Below, one piece after another: positions 33,894 to 46,267 of a stretch of 64,000 nucleotides of DNA. The position numbers and the translations under genes are program-made. The notes beneath the pieces are model-generated. The model did not search any database and was not told where the DNA came from. It saw only the letters and a list, made by a program, of their open reading frames with translations. Every line of letters begins with the position of its first letter. Position 1 is the stretch's first letter. The DNA comes from Hypericum androsaemum. Its lineage: Eukaryota; Streptophyta; Magnoliopsida; Malpighiales; Hypericaceae. The stretch covers positions 13,837,691 through 13,901,690 of the forward strand of contig OZ023185.1 in the NCBI GenBank assembly GCA_963995505.1, in the 5' to 3' direction.

Positions 33894-36760
33894 TTAGTCT
33901 TAGCTAGTGTTTGGTAACTTCAATACAAGATTGAACATTCAGTACAATTCTATGCTTGATACATGTAACCATTAACTCTTAAGTTTGATCAAAGACAAAA
34001 CTACCCTTCATGGAAATATAAGCGAGCAAAATTGATCATCATAGTTACACTAAAATTTTTTGTACCGTAAAACGAAATTCTTGCATAAAAAATTCAAAAT
34101 CAAAATTAAATCATTCCAAAAAAAAATCCTTGCAAATTTGGATTCAAAAATCTTTCAAAAAAATTTGGATTCTGAATCCTTAATGACAAAATTATTAAAA
34201 AAATATTCAAAACATTGACAAGAACTCACTAAAATAATAATTAATAACAAAAATCTGAATAAACATAACATTAATAAAGACACATTTAGGTGTAACTTTT
34301 TTATGAAATAATAGAATTTTTACTTATTAAAAAATAACATAAATAAGACAAGAATTGATAGGGGTAAATTTAGTAATTTTTCTACCAATCATATGCAAAT
34401 AATATAGTAGTAAGTAGATTCGAACTAAGAGATTGATACGAGAATCGATGCAAAAGAGGTTTGCAAATAATGATTATCAAAGTAGTAGAAATGAGTGAAT
34501 AAAATGGTATTAGAGAAAGTAATGAAAGTGTGTAGGAAATAAACTGGGTAAAAGCAATGATGATAAAGTAGAGTATGATACCCTGTCATGTTGACAGGTT
34601 CAATTATGGATTTATTATGGAATGTTATTCGGAGTTTTCTAGGATAATATTAATAGCACATAGGTGCGAGGCAACTAACAAGGTTATTAATAGTGTAACT
34701 GGCATATCTAAAGTGCGAGGCAACGATTTAGATTTATCATTCATTAAGTTTCTCCCTATAAATCACCTACATATAGTTTCATTTGTTCAGACTATAGGGT
34801 ATTACTTAGATTTTCGGCGTCTCTACATCTACTAGGTTAATATATTAGCTAAATATCATATAACCCTTTATATTATTAATCTTGAACCAATAACTCAAAC
34901 ATCTGCTTCTCTAGGGTGCAAGGCAACGACCTATGATTCATAAGAAATGCCTACTCTAATATTAACAACATGAAGGTAGAAATAAGCATTGGGTATACCA
35001 AGTAATAAACATATCCATATTCAATCCACAATCTCACCTATCAAGCGTGTCGTACTAGTACCATACTCAAAGGAAACTACCCATTACTCATAGCAATCAT
35101 ACTCAACATAATCATATTATAGAACATGCAAAGTATAAAAGAGTGAGAAGGAAAGAAGTCACCAATGACAGAAGTCTCACGAATACTTGAATAGAAATTA
35201 ATCCCGAACCAAGTACCGAATGAAAAAGTGTATAGAAAATATATGTGAAAAGATGGAAGTCTAAAAACCTAGAACTAGCATGGTATATATAGAAAATTCG
35301 AGTGTCAACCCTAATTTTTTATTCTTCTTGAGATATGCGGCACAAATGATGTGGCTGAAAGTTGCGCGTACATGTAGGGTGGTGCACGTACGTGGACAGT
35401 GAAAATTATGAAGCTGAGTGTATGTGTGTGATGAATTAGCATACATGCCCTTTGAAAATTTGAGGGCTCAGCGTACGTGGAGGTGTATCAACGTACATGT
35501 CCTAAAGTGCATGTAATTGACAAAATCAAATCGCATAATTAGGCGTACATGGCCTAGTGCCAGCGTCCACTAGAAAATTTATCTTCAGCCCTCGTATGCT
35601 TTTGATCCGCAACTCCTTCGCTCCGCATTGGAATGTGATCCTTGGACTTCGACTACCTACAAGACAATACAAAGTATAAATGTCCACTCTCACGACTCAT
35701 TTGGAATAAAATACGATACATCGAAGATGAAACATACCAATAATAATAATAATAATATATTAAATAACGATTCGAATTGACACGTATCACACCCCACACT
35801 TAAACTCTTCTTGTCTTTAAGGAAGTAAAACAATCACACCAAACGAATAAACCATCAAGAATAGACTATCCCGAGGAACTCCCCTATTAGCTATATTTCA
35901 CAATTCAAGATCAGCCTACAAATCCTAGCAATTCTCCATATTTTTATCATTCTAAAAGCGGTGAAGATCAATAAGCACGGGATGGAAACAACATATGACA
36001 TGAAAAAATAACTAAGGAAACATTGCTCCATCATTTCACCTCACCCCAAAACAACTTTTAGCTTGAATGGCTGCTTGAGGACTCACTCTAGTACTTTAGT
36101 AGGCCGAGTCACTCTATGGTTTTGAGACTCAAATTTTTTATAGCTACCTCCACCATCTTGGAGCTTATCCCAGTTAGGCTGGTATTAACTCCATCTATTA
36201 AGTCCACCCTTTAATGTTTTATGAACTAGTGACGTATTTATTATTATTTTATTATATTTTTTATTTCACCTTTTGCCTTGGACCTCCCAAGCTATTCATT
36301 TTTTTCCCGCCTTTGTTCGAGGTTTGCCAATACCTAAGTGCTGCCATTCGCAGAAAAGTTTTTTGGAAAACGAATTTTTGGCACTAAGTACAAATTCAAG
36401 CTATTGAAAATATTTATAATATACAAGGTGGAGTTATTGGCTACTAAGAGCATGTCCTTACTCACATGTTCTCACAATCCCGCAACTCATTGATCAATTA
36501 ATCTGGTTATGAAGTTTTTGAAAAGTAAGAACTACCTCTCAATATGTGCTCTACACTATCCTTGCTACTTTAGTCCTAACACTGGCTTTCCTCGGGATCT
36601 TAAGTTCCTAGTAGTTCATAAGTTCAAGATTGCAAGTTCAAGTGAATGATTCGATCAAATAAGACAAGCATACATCTTAATTATAACAGCTTAAGTTCCT
36701 GGTTATGAAGTTTTTGAAAAGCAAAATTAGACTCTCTTTTTCAGCTTAGCTAATGTTTAT
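33894..36760. other. Degraded LTR-retrotransposon-like non-coding DNA
   Basis: AT-rich. AGTGCGAGGCAACGAT-type words recur at 34663, 34711 and 34918. CACACCCCACACTTAAACT..CTTGTCTTTAAGGAAG near 35790 resembles untranslated sequence of Athila/Tat-type Gypsy elements. No coding domain or termini were found. Confidence 0.4.
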
Positions 36761-37700
36761 TCCCACCTCTTCTTTTATACAGTGAATGTTCACTCAAAAC
36801 GATGTTGTCGTCGATGGATGTTTTGAGTGATGAGTGAAATTACCAAAGTGCCCTTAAATTTCTCGTGTCGCTCACGTGTCTACTCCTTTTCCCGTTGGCG
36901 CCTTCTTCGTCTTCAAATTCAATTCCACCAACGCTCTTGGTCTTCATCATCTATAATTGCAGCTGAAGCATCTTGATTCAAGATTTTTTTAGGAACTAGC
37001 AATTAGGTTCATAGAGGCACTAACCTAATTGCTGTAATTATTGTAAGACACAATTAGGTTTTAGGAACGAGCATAAACTACTGTAATCATTTTTTTTTTG
37101 AGGAATTAGACACAATCAGGTTTTTTATAGAGGCAAACTAAGTGCATGAACATGAATTTATGAAAAAGAATTATAAAAACTGATCTATCAAAATTGTTTG
37201 GAGAAATTAACAAAGAGAGTTTGAAACTCACCTTTTCTTCAATAAAAGCCTGAAGATCCTGGCGATCAGCAGAGAGGACGATGCAATAAATTAGAAAAGC
37301 AATGATAATATGGTAACAAAAAAAAATATGATTTTGTCTATTCCGGGACTGATTTTTTCGGCCCATAAATTTAGGTGGGCAAAACTTTAAAATAAGGTTT
37401 GAAATTTTTTTTATCTTGTTGGAATAATTTGTTATGCCAAACATAGACTTGGCAAATAATTTGTCGAATCTTATAGAAAGTAACTTATCATTTATTAGAT
37501 AAATTTTCCCTCCCACTTGGTAATCGACGAAATATAATGGACGGAAAGGAATCCAATTGGGTGCTAACAACGCAGGTCTTACAGCACCATGTTGCAGGTC
37601 TGACGTGCCCGTCGGAAGTTTTTATTTTTTTAAAATCAAAATTTTGAGGGACCATAAATTTTGACTCATTTGGAGTTTTTTCTATTACAATATATTTACG
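36760..37700. other. Intergenic region with an unrecognised minus-strand ORF
   Basis: The minus ORF 37570-37106 (154 residues) has no motif I recognise and is Lys/Ile/Phe-rich, as expected of chance ORFs in AT-rich DNA. Not called as a gene. Confidence 0.4.
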
Positions 37701-37744
37701 GAAAGGGAATTTAACGATCTACACAAATTACGGCTTTGTTTTTT

Positions 37745-38020
37745 AAAAATCGATGTGCCATTGGTTTTTGCCGTTGAAATTTGTGTTGTTGAAATTTTTG
37801 TGCCGTTGTGATAATTTTGCCGTTGGGATGATGTGACTTTGGAATTTTTGTGACGTTGGGATGATTTTGCCGTTGAAATTTTTTGTGACATTGGGATGAT
37901 GTGCCGTTGAAATTTTTTTATCGTTATAATAATTTTACTGTTGGGATGATGTGACGTTAGAATAATTTGCCGTTAAAATAAAGTGCCATTAGAATAATTT
38001 ATTGTTGCCGTTGGATGTTC
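37745..38020. repeat. Degenerate short tandem repeat
   Basis: Many diverged copies of roughly 18-22 bp words, such as TTGCCGTTGAAATTTTTTGT and GTTGGGATGATGTGACG. It ends about 300 bases upstream of the gene starting at 38328. Confidence 0.75.
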
Positions 38021-38327
38021 CTATGTTATCAGATTGGCAGATTGGTGCCGCTGAAAGCCTGAAATCTTAACAGCACTCCATCTGACCCGCGGATGGGAAA
38101 CTCATCAGATTGTCTTCGTACATTCTACGGTGAGGACTTCCGTCACTTTCCGTTTCTTTTTAAGCGCTAGAGTTTCCGTTTCAAGTACCCCCGTAAAGCA
38201 AGAAAGTCAACCACGACCGTTGACTAGTATTCCAGGTTCCCTATAATCCCCTTTCTACCCCCTCCCACCTCCAAAAAAAATCCCCATTCCCGATTTCCTC
38301 TCCATCACCAGAGAAAAGCGAAATCCG

Positions 38328-38891
38328 ATGGCCTCCGTCTGCCGCTTTCTCGCCGTCCTCCTCCCGATCCTCGCGCTCCTCGCCGCCTCCGCCCACGCTC
38401 GGCCATGCAAAACCCTGATTTTCTCCTCCTACTCCCTCTCCATCAAGCCCCTCTACCCTAACCCTAACCCTAACCCTAATCACGAGGACTTTTCCGGCTT
38501 CCTCACCATCGTCACCGAGATCAGCCAGGAGCGCGCCGTTCTTAACCCCTTCTCCGCCGCCGACGAAGATCTCGGTCGCGAGAACCGGGCCCTGGTGCGC
38601 CCCGCCCTCCCTTTCCCCGGATTCTCCCCCCGCGACGTCACCTCCTTCCGTGACCGCGCCCGGGACATCATCAGCGTCGTCGCGGCGCTGCTCTTCGGCG
38701 TCGGGTGCGGCGCCCTCACCGCCTCCACCATGTACCTCGTCTGGTCCCTGTTCTCCACCCGCGAGGAGGAGCTCGACGAAGGTGCTGCCTATGAGGATGA
38801 CGAATCCGACGTCTTCACTCCCAAGAAGTTCGGGTACGTGAAGATTCCCGCCGCGGAGTCCATCCCCGAGCCTGTTAAACCAGCGGTATGA
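38328..38891 (+). CDS. Small signal-peptide/one-TM plant protein of unknown function
   Basis: Open for 187 residues in one exon. Residues 1-25 form a clear signal peptide (MASVCRFLAVLLPILALLAA) with a likely cleavage after AHA. PCKTLIFSSYSLSIKPL follows, a motif I recall from a conserved plant family without assigned function. A hydrophobic helix lies at about 110-135 (VVAALLFGVGCGALTASTMY), then an acidic segment (EEELDEGAAYEDDESDVF) and PKKFGYVKIPAAESIPEP. The likely topology is a secretory-pathway membrane protein with an acidic tail. Codons for PNPNPNPN are a telomere-like repeat (about 38454-38482). GC content is much higher than the surroundings, as is common in compact plant genes. The C-terminus could be extended by splicing at the GGTATGAG near 38885, but the simple stop is preferred. 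Confidence 0.82.
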   Translation: MASVCRFLAVLLPILALLAASAHARPCKTLIFSSYSLSIKPLYPNPNPNPNHEDFSGFLTIVTEISQERAVLNPFSAADEDLGRENRALVRPALPFPGFSPRDVTSFRDRARDIISVVAALLFGVGCGALTASTMYLVWSLFSTREEELDEGAAYEDDESDVFTPKKFGYVKIPAAESIPEPVKPAV

Positions 38892-40970
38892 GGTCTTGAT
38901 CTTATTGGTGTTTAGTGCTTGGGAGTTTATGTAGTGCTGAAGAAGGTAAACAAGATTTGGTTGTTGTTTGAAGGCTCTGGTGGTGGGGGGTCTATATCTC
39001 TGTTAATACTAAGACAATTTACGCTTCACGTATAATGCTGTGTCCAGGATCATTGAATTGGCGAATTGATGATTACTGCTTTTCTAATCTTTGTACCCGC
39101 CCGCGCGACTTCCGTTCCATATTGCTCGTCTGATCCTTGATGTCCCCTCGTGTTGTTTCCTCTTATATTTTCTTGCATTGTGTTCTGACAGTTTTTGGAG
39201 CTTGGAACTTGCTTGAATAATTGTGATATGCAAGGGTATTGGAAGTGATTGTAAATTTGGTTTTTTTAGTGAAAGGAGATTTCGGTTGCTTAATTGCCAT
39301 TGCTTCATTATCTTTCCAGATTGCCAGCTGCCCTTTAGCATTATCATGTCAATCGTGGTTAGTATGGTAACTTGGGTTGGTAAAATTTCTAACACATCGT
39401 AGGTCGTGGAGGATGGACCCATTAGGAAAAGGTTTGAACATTCAATTGAGAGTGGTTGCTCGCGGACTGTGCCAGTGCTTGGATATGTCTTATTGTATGT
39501 TTTGTATCCTTCTATTTTGTTCTGACATGGTGTTTTTGAAACCAATTTATAGATGGCGCTTTCTGATATCTTTTGCTTGTCATAACTAATTAACTTGATT
39601 GCCGGCAATGTTGGTTTTCATATCAACTTATACTTACAGTGTAAATGTCTACCTATTTTCATCCATTTGCTTTATTATAGCCAAATCAGATAAAATATAT
39701 TCATCTTTTACTTAATTCCGATGTCAGAAAGTCAGGTTAATCTACTTCTTGAAGTTGCTTGGATAATGGATCTTTAAGGTTGCCATGGAGTTGAATGCTT
39801 TGACTTAATTCTCTCCAGAATTATGTCATGGAATGGATGCCCTAGTTTTTTGTGCGTCTTTTAGGAACCTAGGTCAATTCGGTTTGTTTGTTAGAGAACA
39901 CTGTGTTTTCGCCCGACTTCTCTTCTTTGTTTGTTGTGTTTTTGTTTCTGTTCTTACTTGGTGTTGTTAAGCACCATCGATTTGGCATTGGCTAACCTGA
40001 TTACTTACGATCTTTTCTCTTTTGCCATGCATCTGAATGCTGCATTAATAATATTAGATGGTTGCAGCAGCCGGCAATTGAGCCGTGATTCCAGATTTTG
40101 CTGAGTTTCAGTTTGGTGCTGACGACACTTGTCATATACTTGCGCGATGTTTTATTTCGCACTTCAGCCTGAACAAGAAGATTTCTTCTCTCGATCTTTG
40201 GCCTTGGTATACTTCTTCTCTTTTGTACAAGCTCAATGTCTCTGTACAATTGTTAGATTTAGCTTTCATCTTCCCTTCCCCCACTGAATCTGCCAAGGGT
40301 CTGAAACCAGAACTTGGATATTGAAACTCAAGACTGACCGGTGATTCCATGGCCGGGTCTTACAATTTGGAAGTGTGTGTTGACATCTGCCGAATAGGAT
40401 TGGAATCCGATCCATTAGGGATCTGGTTTCATTCTCCATAATTGATATCTTTACTGTCTGGGTTTCGGGTTTGGAATCCTCGTTTGAAGCAGGTCCGTGT
40501 CCATACTAATGGTTTTCATCAACCAGCTTTTGTTCTAGTGACGATGCGGCGCGTAGATTGTTAAAAGTTTCAAGGAGCGTATTGAGCCTGAGTTCTTATA
40601 CCCCGCTTCAGTTGCTAAGCTTGATAAGTATCATTCTCATGGGGGCTTTTGGAGGTGTATGTATAAATAACATTTAGCACGTACAAATTGTTCACCGTGT
40701 TATATAAATCTCTGTTTTAACTCGACCGCTCTTCAAAGTTACATACCGAGTTGCCCATCATTTTTCTCCGCGCCGTAGAAGCTAGTCAATCGGAATCTAT
40801 GGCAATATTTGGGCATCGGTCTGGTGAGCATAGAGCGGAAAACACTCTGCATTGCCATTGAGGTCTCTCAAAATTTATACACGTCTCCCATACATTGCAA
40901 TGAACAACACCAGAGCTGCAATGGCTATCTAATTCAGTGGTGGCACAAGCATAGCCTTACACTAGACAAA
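38892..40970. other. Intergenic/3' region, no gene recognised
   Basis: T-rich plus-strand sequence that may include a long or spliced 3' UTR of the gene ending at 38891. Short ORFs on both strands have no family resemblance and no transposon ends were found. Confidence 0.45.
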
Positions 40971-41770
40971 TTAAGCCATCAGCTCCGATATGAACTTCTG
41001 GATCCGTGATTGTGCCCTCTCCTTCTCGTCGGGGCCCTCAAGATCACCAATGTTATCGTGATATTCCTGCCATGCAACAAAGTAGATCATTAAGTTTCAG
41101 CGATACAATTACCAAGTTGACCTAACAGAAATGCTACAAAAGAAAGCTATTCTGCCCCAGACGCTTCTGATTCGCAGTGCTATTCTGCAGCAGCCACCGC
41201 ATTATCTTAGTCCTCTCGCACACCATCTCCGCCACGGCAGGCTTCACCTCGATCATGTTCTCGATGGTCGCGAGCGTGGCATAGATGGCGGCCACCTCGT
41301 CGGGTCCGACTCCGATAACCGCTGCATGTTCTGGACGAGTTGTTCTCGACGAGGGCACCCACTAGAGCCCGGGCCGGCTCGTCGGCGAGGTCCTGGAGGA
41401 GCTGGACGACGTCGACGGCGATATCGGTGTTGTCGTGGGAGACGAGGCCGAGGATGGAGGGGACGACGTTGAGGGTGACGAGCTCCGGGTAGAGCTCGGG
41501 CCCGCCGGCGAGGATCTTGAGGCGCTGGAGCTCCTGGTGGAGCTCAACCTCGGAGTCGGCGAACCGGTTCGGCTGGTCCGGGTACTCCTCGGTGTTCTCC
41601 TTGTACCGACGCTCGAACGACAGGACCAGCTTCTTTAGGGTTCGGGCGTCGAGGGCCTCCACCGCCGTCTGGGACTTCTCTATCGCATCCAGGAGAGAGA
41701 GGTCAGTCTCCTAGCCGTTGGCGGCGGCAGGGGAGGACTCCCCCCGCTTGCGTTTAGGGTTTAGGAACAT
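40971..41770 (-). pseudogene. CTNNBL1 (beta-catenin-like protein 1) pseudogene, internally deleted
   Basis: The start at 41770 gives MFLNPKRKRGES, then an in-frame TAG, then DLSLLDAIEKSQ, an ARM-repeat N-terminus with NTDIAVDVVQLLQDL, and after a frameshift NMIEVKPAVAEMVCERTK and RWLLQNSTANQKRLGQ. The C-terminal exon survives at 41066-40971, from EYHDNIGDLEGPDEKERAQ to ELMA, preceded by an intact AG acceptor. CTNNBL1 is a nuclear spliceosome-associated ARM protein of about 500-560 residues. Here roughly 20 residues are missing inside RWLL/LQNS and nearly 300 residues between KRLGQ and EYHDN. A piece of intron before the last exon is kept, so this is a decayed genomic copy and not a processed one. 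Confidence 0.85.
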
Positions 41771-41937
41771 TTCCATCTCCTTACGCCGTCATTTTCCGGA
41801 AATCCTTTGCTCTATGACTCTCTTTGTGAAGCGTCGACTAGTGTGCTGGACGACTGTCTGGCGGGAAAAGACAAAGCTGTGTTTCAATTTTGACTTTCTT
41901 TCGAAAACAAGATTTCACTTTTTCAATATTTTTTGGG

Positions 41938-42979
41938 GCAAATTATTGTAGTACCTTTTTTGTTTGATTTCATCGACGATTTAATCCCTCTAGTTTTAAA
42001 AATTATTCTCACGTCCCTCGTCTTTGATTTTATTATACTTTCGGGTCCCTGGCTGACATCAGCCGACATCAGCATTTCCTTTTTTTACATTTTTGTCAAT
42101 GTAATGACACAAATACCCTCAAAAACAAAAACAAAATTCATCCATTCTCGCCGCCGACAAAAAAAATCATTCTGGCATTAAAGCTGAATTAAAGCTTCTG
42201 AAACGAAAATGGCGGCTTGCTACATATCCATTTCAAGGCAAAAATTAAAATCAGTTTGGGATCTTAACGGCGGGCGATCTCAATTGAAATTGCCTTGCAC
42301 GAATTGAAATCAATCCACAGATTAATTGAAATCAATTGGTTCATTGCCAAGCTAACAAAACCCATGAACGATGTCGGGATCAATTGGAGGTGGTTCATCC
42401 CAGTTCCTTCACAGGAGGTCGTTCATCCTTGTTCCGATATCGGGTTACAAATTTTCTGGAATCAGGGACGTCGTCGCAGCTACCCACCTTCAGGGCCCTA
42501 TCCCGACGTCGCCTCGCGGAGGTTGTTTGGTTGCTGTTGGGGGACGTGCGAGGGGAGATTGGTCGGGAGCAGTCAGGAGCTTCGACCACCAGTACAGCGC
42601 CGAGACGTCGAGGGAAGCGTGGTCGGTCATCTTTGGTCCAGATGAGGAAGACGAAGCGTGGTCGGTCATCTTCAGTCCAGGTGAGGAAGACGAAGCGTGT
42701 TGGCCACCGCATTCCTCTCTTTTCCTGGGTTTGAATGGGTGATGACGACGAGAAAACCCAGGAAACCGACGACCGGAAGTTGTTATTCGCCAAAAAACTG
42801 ACCGGAGAAAGGTATTTTTGTCATTTCAATAACAAAAATGAAAAATTTTTGGTGATGACATCAGTTAGGGATCCGAAAGTATAATAAAATTAAAGACGGG
42901 AGACATGAGAATAATTTTTGAAATTAGGGGACTAAATCGTCGATTAAGTCAAACAAGAGAGGTGCTACAATAATTTATC
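41938..42979. mobile_element. MULE-like TIR element
   Basis: The left arm (AAATTATTGTAGTACCTTTT) and the inverted right arm (AAATTATTGTAGCACCTCTC) match over about 125 bp, including ATTTTATTATACTTTCGG and GACGATTTA. No clear 9-bp duplication was found. The interior (42190-42800) is GC-richer and has overlapping ORFs without a recognised family; a captured gene is possible. It lies directly upstream of the CTNNBL1 pseudogene. Confidence 0.75.
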
Positions 42980-43497
42980 TTTTTTTATCTTGTATATGGT
43001 ATCATTTGATTAGAGTATTTTTTTAATATTATTAGTATCCAGTTCTATTTATAAATAATTATTTTAATAATTAATTTTTAATTAAAGACTTCAAAAAATT
43101 TACATGTAGACTACATGTTGGATTAGGTGATATCACTGAGCACCGTCCAGATTCAATTCCTGGTTGTTGATTTATGCTAGGACATGTGTGTCTTTCAATC
43201 TTATGGTTGGATGCCACACGTGCACATAGATATTTTTTATATTTCACTTGAAAAATGGCAAGGAACATAAACGCTTTAGTTTCTTTTTTATACAGGTATA
43301 CTACGCGTGAAACAGTTGGTACACTATGTAGCATACAATAGTACATTATGCGGCATACAATAACACTGTGATAGTCGTAGCTCATCCTTCGTGGCCCGGT
43401 TAGGACTAATATAACTACATCATTTAAGGTCGTGCGTGAACCTTTAGCACATGCTTGATAGCTTGATAGCTTGGAGGAAGAAATCATCACTTGGAGG
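42980..43497. other. Intergenic flank of the Copia element
   Basis: AT-rich. The minus-strand ORF 43490-43071 has no recognisable motif. No transposon ends other than the adjoining Copia LTR. Confidence 0.45.
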
Positions 43498-43708
43498 TGT
43501 TGTGGATATCTTCCATGTTTTGCTCCTTACTTTACTCCATGTTTTGCTCCATACTTTACTCCTTACTTTACTCCATATTTTGCTCCATGTTTTGCTGCTT
43601 TAGTTAATTGTATATTCATTTCTTATTTTGTAGCCTAGTCTAGGAACTTGTATAAATAGCAAGGCTTGCTATTGGAATAACACATATAGCGGCTTATTCC
43701 ACATTTCA
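43498..43708 (+). repeat. Copia 5' LTR with internal short tandem repeats
   Basis: About 206-211 bp. Positions 43512-43600 are built from repeated TACTTTACTCCATGTTTTGC-type words (about 23-24 bp), a possible promoter-proximal repeat. Confidence 0.85.
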
Positions 43709-43795
43709 TGGTATCAGAGCGAGTTTGATCTAAAACCTTGCATTAGCCCACCACAAATCAGCCTACCTGCCGCAACGTTATTTACTCACCTAAAT

Positions 43796-46267
43796 ATGTT
43801 TATTGTCGAGTCAAGTAAGGAAGAAGTGTCCGCTGCTTCAAGTGTCACCGTTGACTCATCGTCCCCCTACTATCTCCATCCCTCTGATCATCCAGCACAG
43901 GTGTTCGTGACTGAACGGCTGAGTGATGGAAACTTCGGTGAGTGGGTGATAGACATGAGCGACCTTTTGTTCGCAAAGAACAAATTCGGTTTTGTTGATG
44001 GCTCCTTACCAAAGCCATCGGCCGATTCTGGAATGATTAACCATTGGGTCCGCAGCGACCACATGATGAAGGGCTGGCTTCGCAACTCCATGGAGAAGGA
44101 GATAAGAAGCAGTGTTCGGTGTGCCAAGACGGCGCATGAAATCTGGAGCGATATCACTGAAAGGTTCGGGCAAGGCAGTGCTCCACACGCATATGACCTC
44201 CGACGTGCGATATCAACGCTTCGACAAGGTGAGATGACTGTCTCAGCTTATTACACAACGCTCAAGGGACTTTGGGATGAGGTTCAAGCTATTCGTCCCC
44301 TCCAGAAGTCGTCTTGCACGAATTGTGATCATGATATAATGAGACAAGTCCAGAAAATTCGCGAGGAAGAGCAGTTGTATGACTTCCTCATGGGATTGGA
44401 TGATGCGTTCAATACTGTCAAGACACAGATCTTGAGCACTCAACCAATTCCCGGGCTCCGTCAGGCCTATCATCTCATAGCTGAAGAGGAACAACGGAGG
44501 ACAATCTCTTCAGCTCGAAAACCTATTTCAGACACAGCCGCGTTTCATACTCGTGGTCCTGAACAGTCAAAGAACAGTGGGAGTAAGTGCCCAAGCAATG
44601 GGAACAGGCCGAAGTGCACTCATTGTCAAAAGACTGGGCACACTGAGGAAACCTGTTTTGAGTTGATTGGGTACCCTGATGGCTGGCGAAGGGGTGGACG
44701 TGAAGCTAATCTGCGTGAGAACACTCGCGACAACCGACGTGGTCACGATAGTAACCAAAGAATGGTTTCGAAGGCTGCCCAAGTTCGAGCTGAAGAGAGT
44801 CCAATTTTCAGTCTCTCTAACGAACAACTGAGCAACCTTCTCAAGCATCTTGGAGTGAAGGTAGAGTCTGGGTCCTCACAGCCGATAGAAGCAATGGCAA
44901 ACATGGCAGGTAAGACTTTCCTTTCGCGCTCTTGGATCATTGATTCAGGAGCGACTGATCACATCACATGCTATTCTGATTGGTTGACTGAGTCAAACAA
45001 AGGCATGGTACATCCTTCGGTCAAAATTCCGAATGGAGATGATATTCCAGTCGAAGGAATTGGCAGCGTCCACCTTGGTGAAAAATTACGACTTGATCGG
45101 GTTTTATTTATACCAAAATTTCAGTGCAACCTATTGTCTATCAGCCGACTAACCAAGGATTTTAATTGTGTCGTTACTTTCTTGGCTAATGTTTGTGTAA
45201 TACAGGACTCAGTTACGAAGAAACTGATTGGAGTGGGTAAGCAGCGGGACGGCCTATACTATTTTGAAAATTTGAGAGGGGGGGCGGTTCTCTCAGCCAT
45301 ACATAATAAAGATGCTACGATTTGGCACAAGAAACTTGGACATGCCTCCCGTGACAAGTTGTGTCATATACCTTCTTTAGCAGCCATTTCCTTTCCTATT
45401 AAGCATGAACATTGTGATTCTTGTGTACGTGCTAAACAAACACGGTCATCATTTCAAAAGAGTTGCATTCAAACAACATCGTGTTTTGATTTGATTCATT
45501 GTGATGTTTGGGGACCTTACAAAACTCCAGCGTCATATGGTGCTCACTATTTCTTGACTATAGTGGATGATTTTAGCCGAGGTATATGGACTTACCTTAT
45601 CAGATACAAGTCTGAAGTAACTCGATATTTGCTGGCATTATTTTGCATGGTTGAAAGGCAATTTGGAAGAGTTGTCAAAGGAGTTCAATCAGATAATGGA
45701 ATGGAGTTTAAGTCAAAGGAGTTACTCGACTATTATGAAGTTAGCGGAATATATTTTCAGACTAGTTGTGCTTACATTCCACAACAAAATGGAGTGGTTG
45801 AGCGTCGCCATCATTATATACTAGAGGTAGCCCGCTCCCTTCGCTTTCAATCTCATTTACCTATTAATTTTTGGGGGGAGTGTGTGCTTACCGCTACTTA
45901 CATCATCAACCGCTTGCCCTCCTCGGTGATTGATAATCAAACTCCATATGAGAGACTATTTGGACGAGCACCCTCGTATGATCATCTTCGAGTTTTTGGT
46001 TGCCTGGCATACGCACATAATCACGCACGAACTAGTAAATTTGACGATAGGAGCAAGCCATGCATATTTGTTGGATATCCTTTTAGTAAAAAAGGGTACA
46101 AGTTGTATGATGTTCAGTCAAATAAGTTTGTTGTGACAAGGGACGTCACATTTGTTGAAGACATTTTTTCTCTTCAAACGTCCCCTGATGTTGTTCCTAG
46201 TACTCCCATAGCTATTTTGCCAGAGGAAACCCGTACCATATATGATTTAGATGAACAATATTCATAA
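43796..46267 (+). pseudogene. Copia gag-protease-integrase polyprotein, truncated before reverse transcriptase
   Basis: 823 codons, open throughout. Gag is at about 25-240. A CCHC zinc knuckle (CTHCQKTGHTEETC) is at 274-287, and the aspartic protease triad DSGATDH at 383-389. The pre-integrase zinc finger has IWHKKLGHAS (about 509-518) and CDSCVRAKQT. The integrase catalytic D, D and E are at about residues 570, 633 and 669, with exactly 35 residues between the last two (DD35E). The GKR-like domain ends with KGYKLYDV. The stop follows YDLDEQYS. The complete family protein would continue for about 500 residues with reverse transcriptase and RNase H, so the element is not autonomous. Confidence 0.92.

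Larger units (their letters stand above)
43498..46267 (+). mobile_element. Ty1/Copia retrotransposon, 5' LTR plus gag to integrase, 3' half missing
   Basis: The 5' LTR (43498 to 43703-43708) begins TGTTGTGGATATC and contains TATAAATAGC. It is immediately followed by the tRNA-Met primer site TGGTATCAGAGC at 43709-43720. One long frame follows (43796-46267). Reverse transcriptase, RNase H and the 3' LTR are absent; the frame runs into unrelated repeat DNA at about 46265. The short LTR and gag type suggest an Ale/Retrofit-like lineage. Confidence 0.92.

Noticed and set aside
37106..37570. 154-codon minus-strand ORF
   Set aside because: No recognisable domain and AT-driven composition; not enough to call a gene.
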